DNA of 19,225 bases, taken from contig JAEOUI010000438.1 of NCBI GenBank assembly GCA_016839425.1, positions 1-19,225 of the forward strand. The letters run 5' to 3'. The position numbers and the translations under genes are program-made. This document shows positions 1 through 8,306 of this stretch, piece by piece (the first letter of the stretch is position 1; the number at the start of each line of letters is the position of its first letter). Below the pieces are notes generated by a model. That model had not been told where the DNA came from and did not search any database. It saw only the letters and a list, made by a program, of their open reading frames with translations. Source of the stretch: Promethearchaeota archaeon (GTDB lineage Archaea > Asgardarchaeota > Lokiarchaeia > Sigynarchaeales > SOKP01).

Positions 1-93
1 TTTGGAATTGATGTAAGTGGTGTAGAAGAAATAATTAATCTTGATTTTCAGGAACTATTAGTTTTAATAAATAAAAAAATGAGTGAAAAATGA
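1..93 (+). CDS. C-terminal tail of an unknown protein (cut by window start)
   Basis: Frame 1 is open from the first base to a TGA at 91-93 and gives 30 residues, ending in LVLINKKMSEK. The segment looks like an acidic/hydrophobic helix, as expected for the end of a folded protein. Nothing in 30 residues identifies a family. The next gene on this strand starts 70 bp downstream with its own TATA-like box, so the two need not be co-transcribed. Confidence 0.45.
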   Translation, partial: FGIDVSGVEEIINLDFQELLVLINKKMSEK

Positions 94-134
94 ATTTACT
101 CTTTATTGGCAATTTTCAGCTTCGAACTGTGTGG

Positions 135-141
135 TTTAAAA
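135..141 (+). promoter_or_regulatory. TATA-like box for the membrane protein gene
   Basis: The sequence TTTAAAA is centred about 26 nt before the ATG at 164. That is the usual archaeal TATA-to-start-site distance, so transcription would begin at or next to the start codon. No Shine-Dalgarno sequence is visible. This is inference from spacing alone. Confidence 0.45.
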
Positions 142-163
142 CAGTTTTTTTTGAAAATATTAT

Positions 164-988
164 ATGAATTCAATCACAAAAAAGAAAACAGCTATTTTAC
201 TTCCATATATAATTTTATTTATTCTAGTATCTTTTCTGTATATAATTAACCTCGATCCAATAATACTAGCTTATGAAACCATTCAAGGAGGATTTTTCGT
301 GGTTTTAATTATCTGCCTTCGGATGGCCGTGCTGATATTTATGTCTTCCATTATGTTTAACCGATGGCTTAAAGCAGAAAAGCAATTTTATAGTGATATT
401 CCATTCCTATTTGGAATCTTTTTTACTATACTAGTGTTTGGAAAAGCTCTCGATATGCTCTATAACCTGATGTACTTTACAGCTTCGCCCGAAACATTCA
501 CGCTGATTTATAAAATTCGCTATATTGTCGCAATTCTCACGCTCATACCTTTATATGCCCTCAGCTTAGAAGTTATTCTATACATTCTTGCGTCCTATAA
601 AGACAAAGAGCGTCTCAATTCGAGGAAGTATCGCAATAAACTAAAATATATCATCTTATCCATAATTATCGTCATTGAGCTATTAGCAATAATATTATTT
701 TTAGATGTAAATTCATCTAGATATATATTACCTGCAATCGTTATCCCCTCAATATTAATTATGGCCATCATATTCGCTTTTACTTACAAGAATAAGCTTT
801 TAAACCAAGTACATTCCCTCCTTCTTTGCGTAGCATTTTTCCTTTACCTTGGCTCTCAATTACTCCGTCCACTTGCTCAAACAATGCTTGGGCTAACTGC
901 TTCATACATATTTCTTAGTGAACTCGTTGATTTAGTAATATTCATTTTGATCTTTATAGGTTTATTAATTACTCCAAAATACATATAA
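164..988 (+). CDS. Polytopic membrane protein of unknown function
   Basis: This 274-residue protein is almost entirely hydrophobic. About eight transmembrane segments can be seen, near residues 10-30, 42-65, 79-105, 118-145, 162-182, 187-208, 220-236 and 256-270. Between them are short polar loops, and a basic loop (KDKERLNSRKYRNK) follows segment four. There is no catalytic motif, no attached soluble domain and no transporter signature that I recognise. The layout resembles the stand-alone 7-8 TM sensor-like membrane domains common in archaea, but that is only an impression. The ATG is supported by a TATA-like box 26 nt upstream. Its codon use looks slightly less AT-extreme than that of the genes near the right end. 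No neighbour suggests a role. Confidence 0.75.
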   Translation: MNSITKKKTAILLPYIILFILVSFLYIINLDPIILAYETIQGGFFVVLIICLRMAVLIFMSSIMFNRWLKAEKQFYSDIPFLFGIFFTILVFGKALDMLYNLMYFTASPETFTLIYKIRYIVAILTLIPLYALSLEVILYILASYKDKERLNSRKYRNKLKYIILSIIIVIELLAIILFLDVNSSRYILPAIVIPSILIMAIIFAFTYKNKLLNQVHSLLLCVAFFLYLGSQLLRPLAQTMLGLTASYIFLSELVDLVIFILIFIGLLITPKYI

Positions 989-1271
989 AAAATAACATAA
1001 AATGGTTATCAAACACTTGTTTTCCTTTATTTTATTTAAAATCCTATTATATTTATTATAATTCTATTAGTTTACATGGTGATTTTTACAGAAAAATTTA
1101 TCAGAACATTAACATATACAATCCACCTATTTGAATGTATTATCTATTATTTGGATGGGTTTGAATTGAATATATTTCTTGTCTAATATTTTTTAAAGTC
1201 CTTATTTAAATTTACTCTCTTTCAAGTTATCTATCTTATGCATGGCTCTTGATAAAAAAAATAATAGAAAA

Positions 1272-2564
1272 TTAAAATGGATTATCCCCAATAGCACCAT
1301 TAATATTTCCTAAACCAAACCTGTCCCTCGTTAAGAAGGCGACCGTGCTTGTTTCCAACAACCCCTGACTTTCTCGGCATATTAATGTTTTATCACCTAA
1401 AATTTCTGTTAATTCAGATGAAGAGAAATATCCATCTATTAATGACCCAGATAGTTCAGATTCTCCATACAATTGCCTGTCCTTGGAATAATTCTCGTCT
1501 TTTAAGTCTTCTTGCCAATATGCATCAAGAAAAGTATTCGAAAAGACAAGATCATTTCCCTCAAAATAGCTCTGATTATTACCATTAGATTGAATCCCAA
1601 GAAAATCCTGTCCATCTGAAACGATCAAATTCATACCATAAGGAGTTTTACCCTCAGAAAAAAAAGTTCGATTAAAATCATATAAACTTGAGTTTCCCCT
1701 AAAAGATTCTCTCATTGATACAAAAAGAGGCCTACAAATAGGAGCCTTGTCCTTTAACTCTACTAGGTTAAGCATGGTCGATATATTATTATTACCCTTT
1801 GCAATTGGTAGAATTCCTGCTCCAATGGCATAACAAAAGATTTTTGTCTCATCACTCAATTCAAGTAAAATAAAGGTTCCAAACTGCCCAATGATATTAA
1901 ATAAATCTATGTTTTGCCCTCCAATTATGGAATCATTATTTTTTGCGATAAAAGTCGTGCATCCACCCCCGACATCTAAGAACTTTTGTCCATATAATAT
2001 CTCGAAAAACAATGTTTGCAAAAGAATATCATCAAAGGACACATATAATCCTTGCCCCGCAGTAGCACCATCACTGATTCCTAAAATTTCTTGCTGATAT
2101 TTCTCAGGAATGAACGGAAGAAAGGATCTTCCTATTGAGATCGCATCAAAATAGTTCCTACCTGTCATAACAGATTGAAAAAGCAGAATTGTCTTCAATT
2201 CCCATATTTCACTTGCAAGTGCTCTCCCCATCAAATATCCCAAACTATAGTGATCCTCCGCTTTTAAGTAAAGATATTGCTCCCCATTTGTATTTATCCA
2301 TTTATAATCTCCATTTGGAAATCTAATAAATGTTATTCGATTAGCTATATTGTAGCAACCAAATGAATATAAACCTATTAAACTGGACAATCCAACTATC
2401 TTTAGCCCCTTTCGAATCCTTAGATGATTACCTCTTGTTTTTACTATCCAATCCCTCACAACCCTTTTTATGGGGAATCCTCTTCTCTCTCTAGAAAGTC
2501 TATTCAAAATAAATGAAGTAACCACTAAAAAAAAAAATGTTAAAAAAATCGTAATTATTAGCAT
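1272..2564 (-). CDS. Membrane-anchored C45-type Ntn-hydrolase / acyltransferase
   Basis: This 430-residue protein has a hydrophobic segment at residues 1-20, a basic stretch, and a second hydrophobic segment near 55-75. A domain of the peptidase C45 / acyl-CoA:6-aminopenicillanate acyltransferase family follows. The visible family landmarks are HYSLGYLMGRALA (near 105-117), GGGCTTFIA with Cys202 as the expected N-terminal nucleophile after Gly201-Cys202 self-cleavage, and GGQNIDL with Asp220 shortly after. Family members are Ntn-hydrolases that cleave or form amide bonds; the substrate here cannot be inferred. Two N-terminal membrane segments are unusual for the family and suggest an anchored enzyme. 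The gene converges on the membrane-protein gene. The ATG is preceded by a TATA-like box at 26 nt. Family assignment is fairly firm; function is open. Confidence 0.8.
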   Translation of the reverse strand: MLIITIFLTFFFLVVTSFILNRLSRERRGFPIKRVVRDWIVKTRGNHLRIRKGLKIVGLSSLIGLYSFGCYNIANRITFIRFPNGDYKWINTNGEQYLYLKAEDHYSLGYLMGRALASEIWELKTILLFQSVMTGRNYFDAISIGRSFLPFIPEKYQQEILGISDGATAGQGLYVSFDDILLQTLFFEILYGQKFLDVGGGCTTFIAKNNDSIIGGQNIDLFNIIGQFGTFILLELSDETKIFCYAIGAGILPIAKGNNNISTMLNLVELKDKAPICRPLFVSMRESFRGNSSLYDFNRTFFSEGKTPYGMNLIVSDGQDFLGIQSNGNNQSYFEGNDLVFSNTFLDAYWQEDLKDENYSKDRQLYGESELSGSLIDGYFSSSELTEILGDKTLICRESQGLLETSTVAFLTRDRFGLGNINGAIGDNPF

Positions 2565-2586
2565 AATAATTTCTTTAAAAAAAAGG

Positions 2587-2594
2587 ATTTAAAC
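2587..2594 (-). promoter_or_regulatory. TATA-like box for the C45-type hydrolase gene
   Basis: On the minus strand GTTTAAAT is centred about 26 nt before the ATG at 2564, which fits a leaderless transcript. The call rests on sequence and spacing only. Confidence 0.45.
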
Positions 2595-2628
2595 CAGAAG
2601 AAACCTTAAAACAAAGAAAATAAATTGA

Positions 2629-2748
2629 TGGTGGGAAAGGGGGGCTTCGAACCCCCGACCTCACGGTTATCAGCCGTGCGCTATACCAGGCTAAGCCATA
2701 GAAGAGAATTCCCGAACAGGGAATACTTCTCTCCCAAGCATCTCTCCC
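2629..2748 (-). tRNA. tRNA-Ile(GAT), with an insertion between positions 7 and 8
   Basis: The body of the tRNA reads clearly on the minus strand. The D-arm is GCTTAGCCTGGTATAGC. The anticodon stem CACGG/CCGTG encloses loop CTGATAA, giving anticodon GAT. The variable loop is AGGTC, the T-arm GGGGG/CCCCC encloses TTCGAAG, and the 3' acceptor strand CTTTCCC is followed by A and an encoded CCA (2631-2629). The matching 5' acceptor strand GGGAGAG (one G-U pair) is not next to the D-arm. It occurs at 2748-2742 and again at 2735-2729, leaving 43 or 30 extra bases before the expected T8-G9. The extra segment folds into a hairpin (TTCCC/GGGAA, then GGGAGAG/TTCTCTT with G-U pairs). A non-canonical archaeal intron is the simplest reading. 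I could not draw a canonical bulge-helix-bulge, so a disrupted gene is possible. The end at 2748 is the less certain boundary. Confidence 0.82.
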
Positions 2749-2858
2749 GTTGATTTATTAGAAATTATATCAGTTTCATTTAAAACTAGATTGAATATTG
2801 TTAATAAAAGATACTTAAAAAATTTTTTCACATCTCGTTCCTAAATTTTAAAAGGAAC

Positions 2859-2867
2859 TATAATATA
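2859..2867 (+). promoter_or_regulatory. BRE/TATA-like element before the 146-aa gene
   Basis: TATAATATA is preceded by the purine-rich AAAAGGAAC, which resembles a TFB recognition element. Its centre lies about 26 nt before the GTG at 2889, so this would be a leaderless start. Confidence 0.45.
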
Positions 2868-2888
2868 CTCTTAATTATCAATTAAGAT

Positions 2889-3329
2889 GTGAATCAAATG
2901 CCCGAAGTACTAAATTACTCTATCGTAGGTTTACAAGATTTTGTGATAAGTTTTAATAAATATTGTTCCAGTTGTGACATTCAAAAGCATTGTAAGTATG
3001 GAAATGAAGAAGCTTTTTCAATTGGTATTAATTGTAGCGATTTGAACAAGGCAAAGGAAAAGATCAAATTTGAACAATTGCAAAAAATTCAAAAATCTGC
3101 TGATGTGAGTGTTCCCTATGAAGAACTAATTGGAAAAGTTAAGATAAACCTATCAGGGATCTTTTCTCAAATTTGGAAAGATAAAATTAAAGCACATAAA
3201 GAAGAAATTAGGTGTTTAGATTCGAGGAAGGTTGATCCAATGCTAGTTTCGCAACAAGGGCAAGATTGGTGGGGAGATTTCAACGCGACTATAAAAGTCA
3301 TAAATAAAGAATGCGAAAAAATCATATAA
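2889..3329 (+). CDS. Small hypothetical protein with an N-terminal Cys cluster
   Basis: This 146-residue protein has no family I recognise. Its N-terminal part contains CSSCDIQKHC (residues 27-36) and a further Cys at about 49, a spacing that could bind zinc or an Fe-S cluster. The rest is lysine-rich and probably helical, and a Trp-rich QQGQDWWGDF segment lies near the C-terminus. I chose the GTG at 2889 because a BRE/TATA-like pair lies 26 nt upstream. The in-frame ATG at 2898 would remove only three residues and is an equal alternative. The gene lies on the same strand as, and 62 bp before, a small zinc-ribbon protein. Confidence 0.6.
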   Translation: MNQMPEVLNYSIVGLQDFVISFNKYCSSCDIQKHCKYGNEEAFSIGINCSDLNKAKEKIKFEQLQKIQKSADVSVPYEELIGKVKINLSGIFSQIWKDKIKAHKEEIRCLDSRKVDPMLVSQQGQDWWGDFNATIKVINKECEKII

Positions 3330-3391
3330 ATCGTTGGTAAAATCTAAATACCTTTCACTATTATCTATCTTACTAATATATTTATAGAACT

Positions 3392-3610
3392 GTGAATAAA
3401 TTGAGTAAATTCGATAGACACAAATCAAAAAGCACGGAAGAATACATTGATCCGCATCGCCATTGCAAGAGATGCAATAAAATGATTGACGAATCAATTT
3501 GGCATTGTCCTGAATGTTATAAATTTCTTCAGGAAAATAAAAAGAAAAAGTTCCTAAGCCGGTTCAGGAAAAATAAGAACAAAACAGAAACTACTATAGA
3601 TAAAAATTAA
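3392..3610 (+). CDS. Small zinc-ribbon protein (DUF2116-like)
   Basis: This 72-residue protein contains HRHCKRCNKMIDESIWHCPE and then C, that is CxxC - 13 residues - CxxC with a preceding histidine. It is a compact treble-clef/zinc-ribbon pattern like the short archaeal DUF2116 proteins. Those often end in a membrane helix; this one ends instead in a very basic tail (KKKKFLSRFRKNKNK), which could contact nucleic acid. The start is a GTG, and no ATG is available upstream of the motif in frame. It converges on the lysyl-tRNA synthetase gene with only 6 bp between the stop codons. The motif is clear; the role is unknown. Confidence 0.65.
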   Translation: MNKLSKFDRHKSKSTEEYIDPHRHCKRCNKMIDESIWHCPECYKFLQENKKKKFLSRFRKNKNKTETTIDKN

Positions 3611-3616
3611 AATTTG

Positions 3617-5326
3617 TTAATGTAGCGATAATCGTTTGAGCACCCACTCTTTATCTAATAAAATAAGAAATGGTCCTAATTTAGGCCCAAATTTCTTACC
3701 TAATATGATTTTATAAATTGCCTCAAAAAGCTGTTGTGGCTTTATTCTTAATTCTTCTTTAGCGATTGTGAATATCTTATTTTGAAGTAACTCCTCATCC
3801 AATTTATCGTTTTCAAGGAGGAATTGATGTAATAATCTCAATCCTTCAATTTGTTCCGAACTCAGTTCCTGAATGAGATTTTTACTTAAGGTTTCTTGAA
3901 TTTCAAATATCGTAATTTTTTGCTTGAGCGTTCTTTTTTGTTTTTCATCTTTTTCGTTGTCAATTATTTTTTTTACTTCGTCAATCCATTGTTTGGTTCT
4001 CTTTAAAAGATATTCAAATTCGTTGATTGAAGGAACTTTTTCATCATATTTAGGATCAATTATGGATAAAAACTTAGAGTACAACACATCCGTGCTTAAG
4101 ATATTTTGAAGCTGCGAAAGAAAACTTAGAATTTTAAAAGGTATAGAAATTCCTTTTTTCTTATTAATTTTTTCTACTTTCACGAGAGGATATATATATT
4201 TTAATGTATCAGTTTCTTCTTTTGATTCTACGGATTCCAAACCATAATAAATATTTTCCATTTTCTCATAAAAATCATAATATTGAGGGATCTCTTCAAT
4301 TCTTAGAGATATATGCTTCATTGGATTTGTCCTTAGTATGAGCATTCTAAAAAGCTCTGGGTCAGCGAGTTCCAAGTATCTTTTAGGTGTAAAAACAATT
4401 CCTTTTGATGTTTTCATATCTTTATCCCCTAAACGAAGCCATTCATAAGGTACCCGTATTGGACCCTCGTATCCAAAGATTTTTTGACTTATCTCTAATC
4501 CTGTGTCGTAAGCACCGCCTTTTACGGCGTGGTCTTTACCAGCTGGTTCGCAGGAAGTTTTAAAAAGCGACCATTTTGCGGGCCAATCAACGCGCCAATT
4601 CAATTTTAACCGACCACTATATATCGATAATTTACCATCGTGATGACACGCAGCACAAGTATAATCCACAAATTGTTCTTTTTTGTGATATTTTTTTACC
4701 CGATTGGGTTCAATAGTTCCATCTTTACTAACATTTTGTATCCTATCGCATTTTTCGCATATTGCCATTACTGGCATCCAATCTTCTTGCATTTCTAGAA
4801 ATCTTTCTTTTTTTTCGTCATCTAAAGTAGGTAAAATATATTTCTTAATGATTTCCTTGATCTCATCAGTATTATCCAACGCTATTTTGATTTGATCTTG
4901 CATTTGTTTTGTTTTATACAATTCATGAGACCAAACAATATCAATTTTAATCCCAAAATCATCAAATGTTGATAGAAGTTCGTTTCCAAAATGTTTAGCG
5001 TAGCTTTCGCATTTACAATCTTCAAATGGACAAGGAATTAAAGCAAAGGGTTTTCCACGATGTTTTACTTGAAATTCTTTTGGGATATAAGCTGGAAATC
5101 TTTTTGCAGCATCTAGACTATCAAAAAATAAATATGATTTAACTTTCTTGTTTTTCGTTTTGAGTATCCTTCTGATGGAATCAGAAATGATTATTTCTCT
5201 TAATATACCAACATGAATGTGTCCTGATGGGGTTTTTCCCGTTGCGAGGGTAATCTGTTCCAAATTTTTTTCGAGTAGTTTTTGAACGATATCTTCTAGC
5301 CAGTGGTCAGAAATAACTTGATTCAA
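3617..5326 (-). CDS. lysS: Lysyl-tRNA synthetase, class I
   Basis: This 569-residue enzyme charges tRNA-Lys with lysine in the cytoplasm, using the class I Rossmann-fold catalytic domain typical of archaeal LysRS rather than the class II enzyme of most bacteria. The HIGH-type signature is SGHIHVG (residues 34-40), and the KMSKS-type loop is DMKTSKG (near 303-309). A zinc-binding insert has CxxC at 190-193 and 224-227. The family segment LNWRVDWPAKW precedes the signature loop, and the C-terminal third is a helical anticodon-binding region. The start is a TTG. It places the family's early HW..DI motif at residues 8-13, and no ATG exists nearby. The length is close to the usual 510-560 residues. 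The gene diverges from ABCE1 across 90 bp. Confidence 0.96.
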   Translation of the reverse strand: MNQVISDHWLEDIVQKLLEKNLEQITLATGKTPSGHIHVGILREIIISDSIRRILKTKNKKVKSYLFFDSLDAAKRFPAYIPKEFQVKHRGKPFALIPCPFEDCKCESYAKHFGNELLSTFDDFGIKIDIVWSHELYKTKQMQDQIKIALDNTDEIKEIIKKYILPTLDDEKKERFLEMQEDWMPVMAICEKCDRIQNVSKDGTIEPNRVKKYHKKEQFVDYTCAACHHDGKLSIYSGRLKLNWRVDWPAKWSLFKTSCEPAGKDHAVKGGAYDTGLEISQKIFGYEGPIRVPYEWLRLGDKDMKTSKGIVFTPKRYLELADPELFRMLILRTNPMKHISLRIEEIPQYYDFYEKMENIYYGLESVESKEETDTLKYIYPLVKVEKINKKKGISIPFKILSFLSQLQNILSTDVLYSKFLSIIDPKYDEKVPSINEFEYLLKRTKQWIDEVKKIIDNEKDEKQKRTLKQKITIFEIQETLSKNLIQELSSEQIEGLRLLHQFLLENDKLDEELLQNKIFTIAKEELRIKPQQLFEAIYKIILGKKFGPKLGPFLILLDKEWVLKRLSLH

Positions 5327-5416
5327 CTAAATTTTTCTCCAATTAAGCTTCTAATTATGATAGAAAATGAAAAAAATTATTTATCATTTTGTATTTATTT
5401 ATTTAGTGAATGTATT
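5327..5416. promoter_or_regulatory. Divergent promoter region between lysS and ABCE1
   Basis: These 90 bp separate two divergent start codons and must hold both promoters. For ABCE1, the T/A-rich GTATTTATTTATTT at 5389-5402 lies at about the right distance. For lysS, a weaker AT-rich stretch lies near 5350-5359, about 27 nt from the TTG. An open frame also runs through part of this region in frame with ABCE1, but I judge it non-coding because the ABCE1 family starts at the ATG at 5417. Confidence 0.4.
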
Positions 5417-7231
5417 ATGAGAATAGCTGTTCTTGATAAGGATCTATGCAAACCAGATAAATGTAGCCCCTTTGGAGAGAAACCGTGTATTAAATATTGT
5501 CCTAGAGTTAGAACGGGAGACAAAACTGTAGTACTTAACGAAGAAATTAACAAAGCAGAAATAGTTGAAAATTTGTGTTCTGGATGTGGCATATGCGTGA
5601 AAAAATGTCCAACTAAGGCTATTAGTATTGTAAATCTTCCCGATCAATTGAAGAATCAAGTAACATATCGTTACGGTCAGGATCAATTTTCTTTATTTCG
5701 AATGGCAATTCCCAAGAAGGGAAAAGTCTTGGGATTAATTGGTCAAAATGGAGTCGGAAAAAGTACAATGTTAAAAGTACTCTCAGGAGATATTAAGCTT
5801 AATCTAGGTAGATTTGATGAAAATGCTCCAAATGATGATGAAATTATCTCATTCTTCAAGGGATCTGAATTACAACAATATTTTATTGATTTAAAGGAAA
5901 ATAAAATTCAAATTATCCATAAACCACAAGATATTACAGCAATTCCAAAGTTCGTTTCGGGTAGGGTCGTAGATCTCTTGAGTAAAAATGATACGGATGG
6001 GAAATTAGATTCCATTGCTGCACAACTAAATTTGACAAAATTACTCGATAGAGAGATTTCTGTGTTATCTGGAGGAGAATTACAGAGAGTGGCGATCGTT
6101 GCAGCGTATTTAAAAGACGGAGATGTATATCTCATTGATGAGCCAAGTTCGTATCTTGATGTTAGCGAGAGAATAAATATGGCAAAATTAATAAGAACTC
6201 TAGCGGAAAGAAACAAAATTGTAATAGTTGTCGAGCACGACTTAGCAATCTTGGATTATTTAAGTGATTATGTATCAGTATTATATGGTGTACCAGGAGT
6301 ATATGGAATAATCTCCCATCCCCAAGGCGTTAGAGTGGGAATAAACATATATCTCAATGGTTATTTAAAGGACGAAAATATTAGGTTTAGGGACATTCCA
6401 ATAAAATTCCACGAAAGACCTCCTCTAGAATCTTTATATGACATTGGAAATGTAATTTTTTCTTATGAAAATATGGAGAAAAATTTAGGAAATTTTCATT
6501 TGGAAGTTTCTGGTAGTGAAATACACGCTGGAGAAATAATTGGGATCCTTGGTCCTAATGGTATAGGTAAATCAACTTTTATAGAAATGATTGCAAACAA
6601 AATTAAAACTAGTTCTGAACTTGAAAAAAGTTATGAGCAAGATAATAGAATAAAAGTTTCTATAAAACCACAATATATCACTTTAGATCCATTATCACTA
6701 GTGTCAAAATATATATTAAAAATTCAATTTGCCAGTCATCTTAGCCAATCATATAAAAAAAGATTGATCAATAACTTGAATTTGGAAAACATTAGTGATC
6801 GAAATATTTCGGATCTAAGTGGGGGCGAATTACAACGAGTTGCTATTGCTGATTGCTTATCAACAGAAGCCGATGTGTATTTATTGGATGAACCCTCAGC
6901 CTTTTTGGATGTTGAAATGAGATTAAGGGTTGCTCAATTAATAAGGAAATCAATAGAAGAACTGAAGAAGGCCGCCTTTGTTGTTGAACACGATATCATA
7001 ACGCAGGATTTTATTGCCGATTCTATTTTAGTTTTCAAAGGAACTCCAGGATTAGAAGGGAAGGCATTGGCACCTCAAAATTTACGAGAAGGATTTAATC
7101 TCTTCTTAGAAATGATGAATATTACATTTAGGAGAGATACTATCACTAAAAGACCACGCGTGAACAAGATTGGTAGTAATAAGGACGATTATCAAAAAAG
7201 AATCAAGGAATATTATTATATTCCAAAATAA
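5417..7231 (+). CDS. ABCE1/Rli1 ribosome-recycling ATPase
   Basis: This 604-residue twin-ABC protein splits ribosomes after termination, a function conserved in archaea and eukaryotes. The N-terminal ferredoxin-like domain has eight cysteines (11, 16, 24, 28 and 54, 57, 60, 64) for two 4Fe-4S clusters. NBD1 has Walker A GQNGVGKST (109-117), signature LSGGELQRVAI (217-227) and Walker B VYLIDEP. NBD2 has GPNGIGKST (379-387), LSGGELQRVAI (467-477) and VYLLDEP. The C-terminal KRPRVNKIGSNKDDYQK segment is characteristic of the family. The start is set at the ATG giving MRIAVLDKD, the conserved family N-terminus. A longer in-frame GTG at 5303 would overlap the lysS coding region and add a non-conserved stretch. 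Confidence 0.97.
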   Translation: MRIAVLDKDLCKPDKCSPFGEKPCIKYCPRVRTGDKTVVLNEEINKAEIVENLCSGCGICVKKCPTKAISIVNLPDQLKNQVTYRYGQDQFSLFRMAIPKKGKVLGLIGQNGVGKSTMLKVLSGDIKLNLGRFDENAPNDDEIISFFKGSELQQYFIDLKENKIQIIHKPQDITAIPKFVSGRVVDLLSKNDTDGKLDSIAAQLNLTKLLDREISVLSGGELQRVAIVAAYLKDGDVYLIDEPSSYLDVSERINMAKLIRTLAERNKIVIVVEHDLAILDYLSDYVSVLYGVPGVYGIISHPQGVRVGINIYLNGYLKDENIRFRDIPIKFHERPPLESLYDIGNVIFSYENMEKNLGNFHLEVSGSEIHAGEIIGILGPNGIGKSTFIEMIANKIKTSSELEKSYEQDNRIKVSIKPQYITLDPLSLVSKYILKIQFASHLSQSYKKRLINNLNLENISDRNISDLSGGELQRVAIADCLSTEADVYLLDEPSAFLDVEMRLRVAQLIRKSIEELKKAAFVVEHDIITQDFIADSILVFKGTPGLEGKALAPQNLREGFNLFLEMMNITFRRDTITKRPRVNKIGSNKDDYQKRIKEYYYIPK

Positions 7232-7248
7232 TTATTTAATAACAAAGT

Positions 7249-8229
7249 TCAGATGTATTTTGCTTGACCGGCTGAACCAAGGACTTCTTTATTCTTTCTA
7301 ATTATCATTTTAATTAATTCTTCTCGAGCAGGGCCAAGATATTTTCTGGGATCGAATTCTTTTGGATTTTCAGAAAGAATTTTTCGTACAATTGCAGTAA
7401 CAACTAATCTTCCATCAGTATCAATGTTAATTTTACTTACTCCATATTGAGTAGCTTTTCTGAGTTGCTCTTCTGGAATTCCAAAAGCTTTTTCCAAAGC
7501 ACCACCATGGGAATTAATCATATCTACATATTCTTTCAAGACCGACGATGAACCATGTAATACGATTGGAAAATTTCCTAATCGTTTTCTCACTTCTTCT
7601 AAGATATCAAACCTTAATTCAGGAATATCTTCTTCTTTTTCAACCTTGAATTTATAAGCACCATGGGATGTACCTATTGAGATTGCTAATGAATCACAAC
7701 CAGTTCTTTTTACAAAATCTTCCACTTGTTCAGGTTGAGTATAATGGTGAACATCAGATTGAACATGCTCTTCAATTCCAGCAAGTACACCTAATTCAGC
7801 TTCTACGCTTACATCTCTCTCGTGAGCGTATTCGACAACCTGTTTTGTTATTTTAATATTTTCTTCGTATTCAAGGCTACTTCCGTCATACATTACACTT
7901 GAAAATCCATTATCAATACACGACTTACATAACTCGAAGGAATTTCCATGATCTAGATGCAAGCAAATAGGGAACTCATATCCAAGTTCGCTGGCCATTT
8001 GAACTCCTCCTTGAGCTAAATATCTTAGCATTGTTTGGTTTGCATATTCTCTAGCGCCCTGGCTAATTTGTATTATTACTGGAGATTCAGATTCGCCACA
8101 TCCTCTAATAATTGCTTGTAATTGTTCTAAATTATTAATATTATAACCTGGAACGGCAAACTTCCTTTCTTGAGCAACTTGAAACATTTTTTTAGTATTA
8201 ACTAAACCCAAATCTTTATACGATACCAT
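7249..8229 (-). CDS. fba: Class II fructose-bisphosphate aldolase
   Basis: This 326-residue zinc-dependent (beta/alpha)8-barrel enzyme interconverts fructose 1,6-bisphosphate with dihydroxyacetone phosphate and glyceraldehyde 3-phosphate. The visible landmarks are VPGYNINNLEQLQAI (26-40), the HLDHG motif with catalytic Asp93 and zinc ligand His94, EAEL (Glu145), GTSHG (His189), VLHGSS (His225) and the phosphate-binding NIDTD (268-272). It belongs to the bacterial-type family (FbaA/GatY/KbaY). A ketohexose- or tagatose-bisphosphate variant cannot be excluded, but the overall sequence fits FBP aldolase. Many archaea use other FBP aldolases, so this gene may have come from bacteria. It converges on ABCE1 with 17 bp between the genes. 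Confidence 0.92.
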   Translation of the reverse strand: MVSYKDLGLVNTKKMFQVAQERKFAVPGYNINNLEQLQAIIRGCGESESPVIIQISQGAREYANQTMLRYLAQGGVQMASELGYEFPICLHLDHGNSFELCKSCIDNGFSSVMYDGSSLEYEENIKITKQVVEYAHERDVSVEAELGVLAGIEEHVQSDVHHYTQPEQVEDFVKRTGCDSLAISIGTSHGAYKFKVEKEEDIPELRFDILEEVRKRLGNFPIVLHGSSSVLKEYVDMINSHGGALEKAFGIPEEQLRKATQYGVSKINIDTDGRLVVTAIVRKILSENPKEFDPRKYLGPAREELIKMIIRKNKEVLGSAGQAKYI

Positions 8230-8306
8230 TTTTCGTTTCCTTATGATATTTTTTTAATTGTTAATATTGTATTATTTTCCAATTTTTATAAGTTTCTACG
8301 ATATTT

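Noticed and set aside
989..1271. 283-bp gap between two convergent genes
   Set aside because: AT-rich with several T runs that may terminate transcription from both sides, but no hairpin, RNA gene or open frame I can support.
3243..3497. 84-codon minus-strand frame over the two small Cys-motif genes
   Set aside because: It is the complement of the zinc-ribbon coding region, which carries the recognisable motif.
5303..5416. N-terminal extension of 38 codons on ABCE1 from a GTG
   Set aside because: It overlaps the start of lysS, has no family similarity, and the conserved ABCE1 N-terminus begins exactly at the ATG at 5417.
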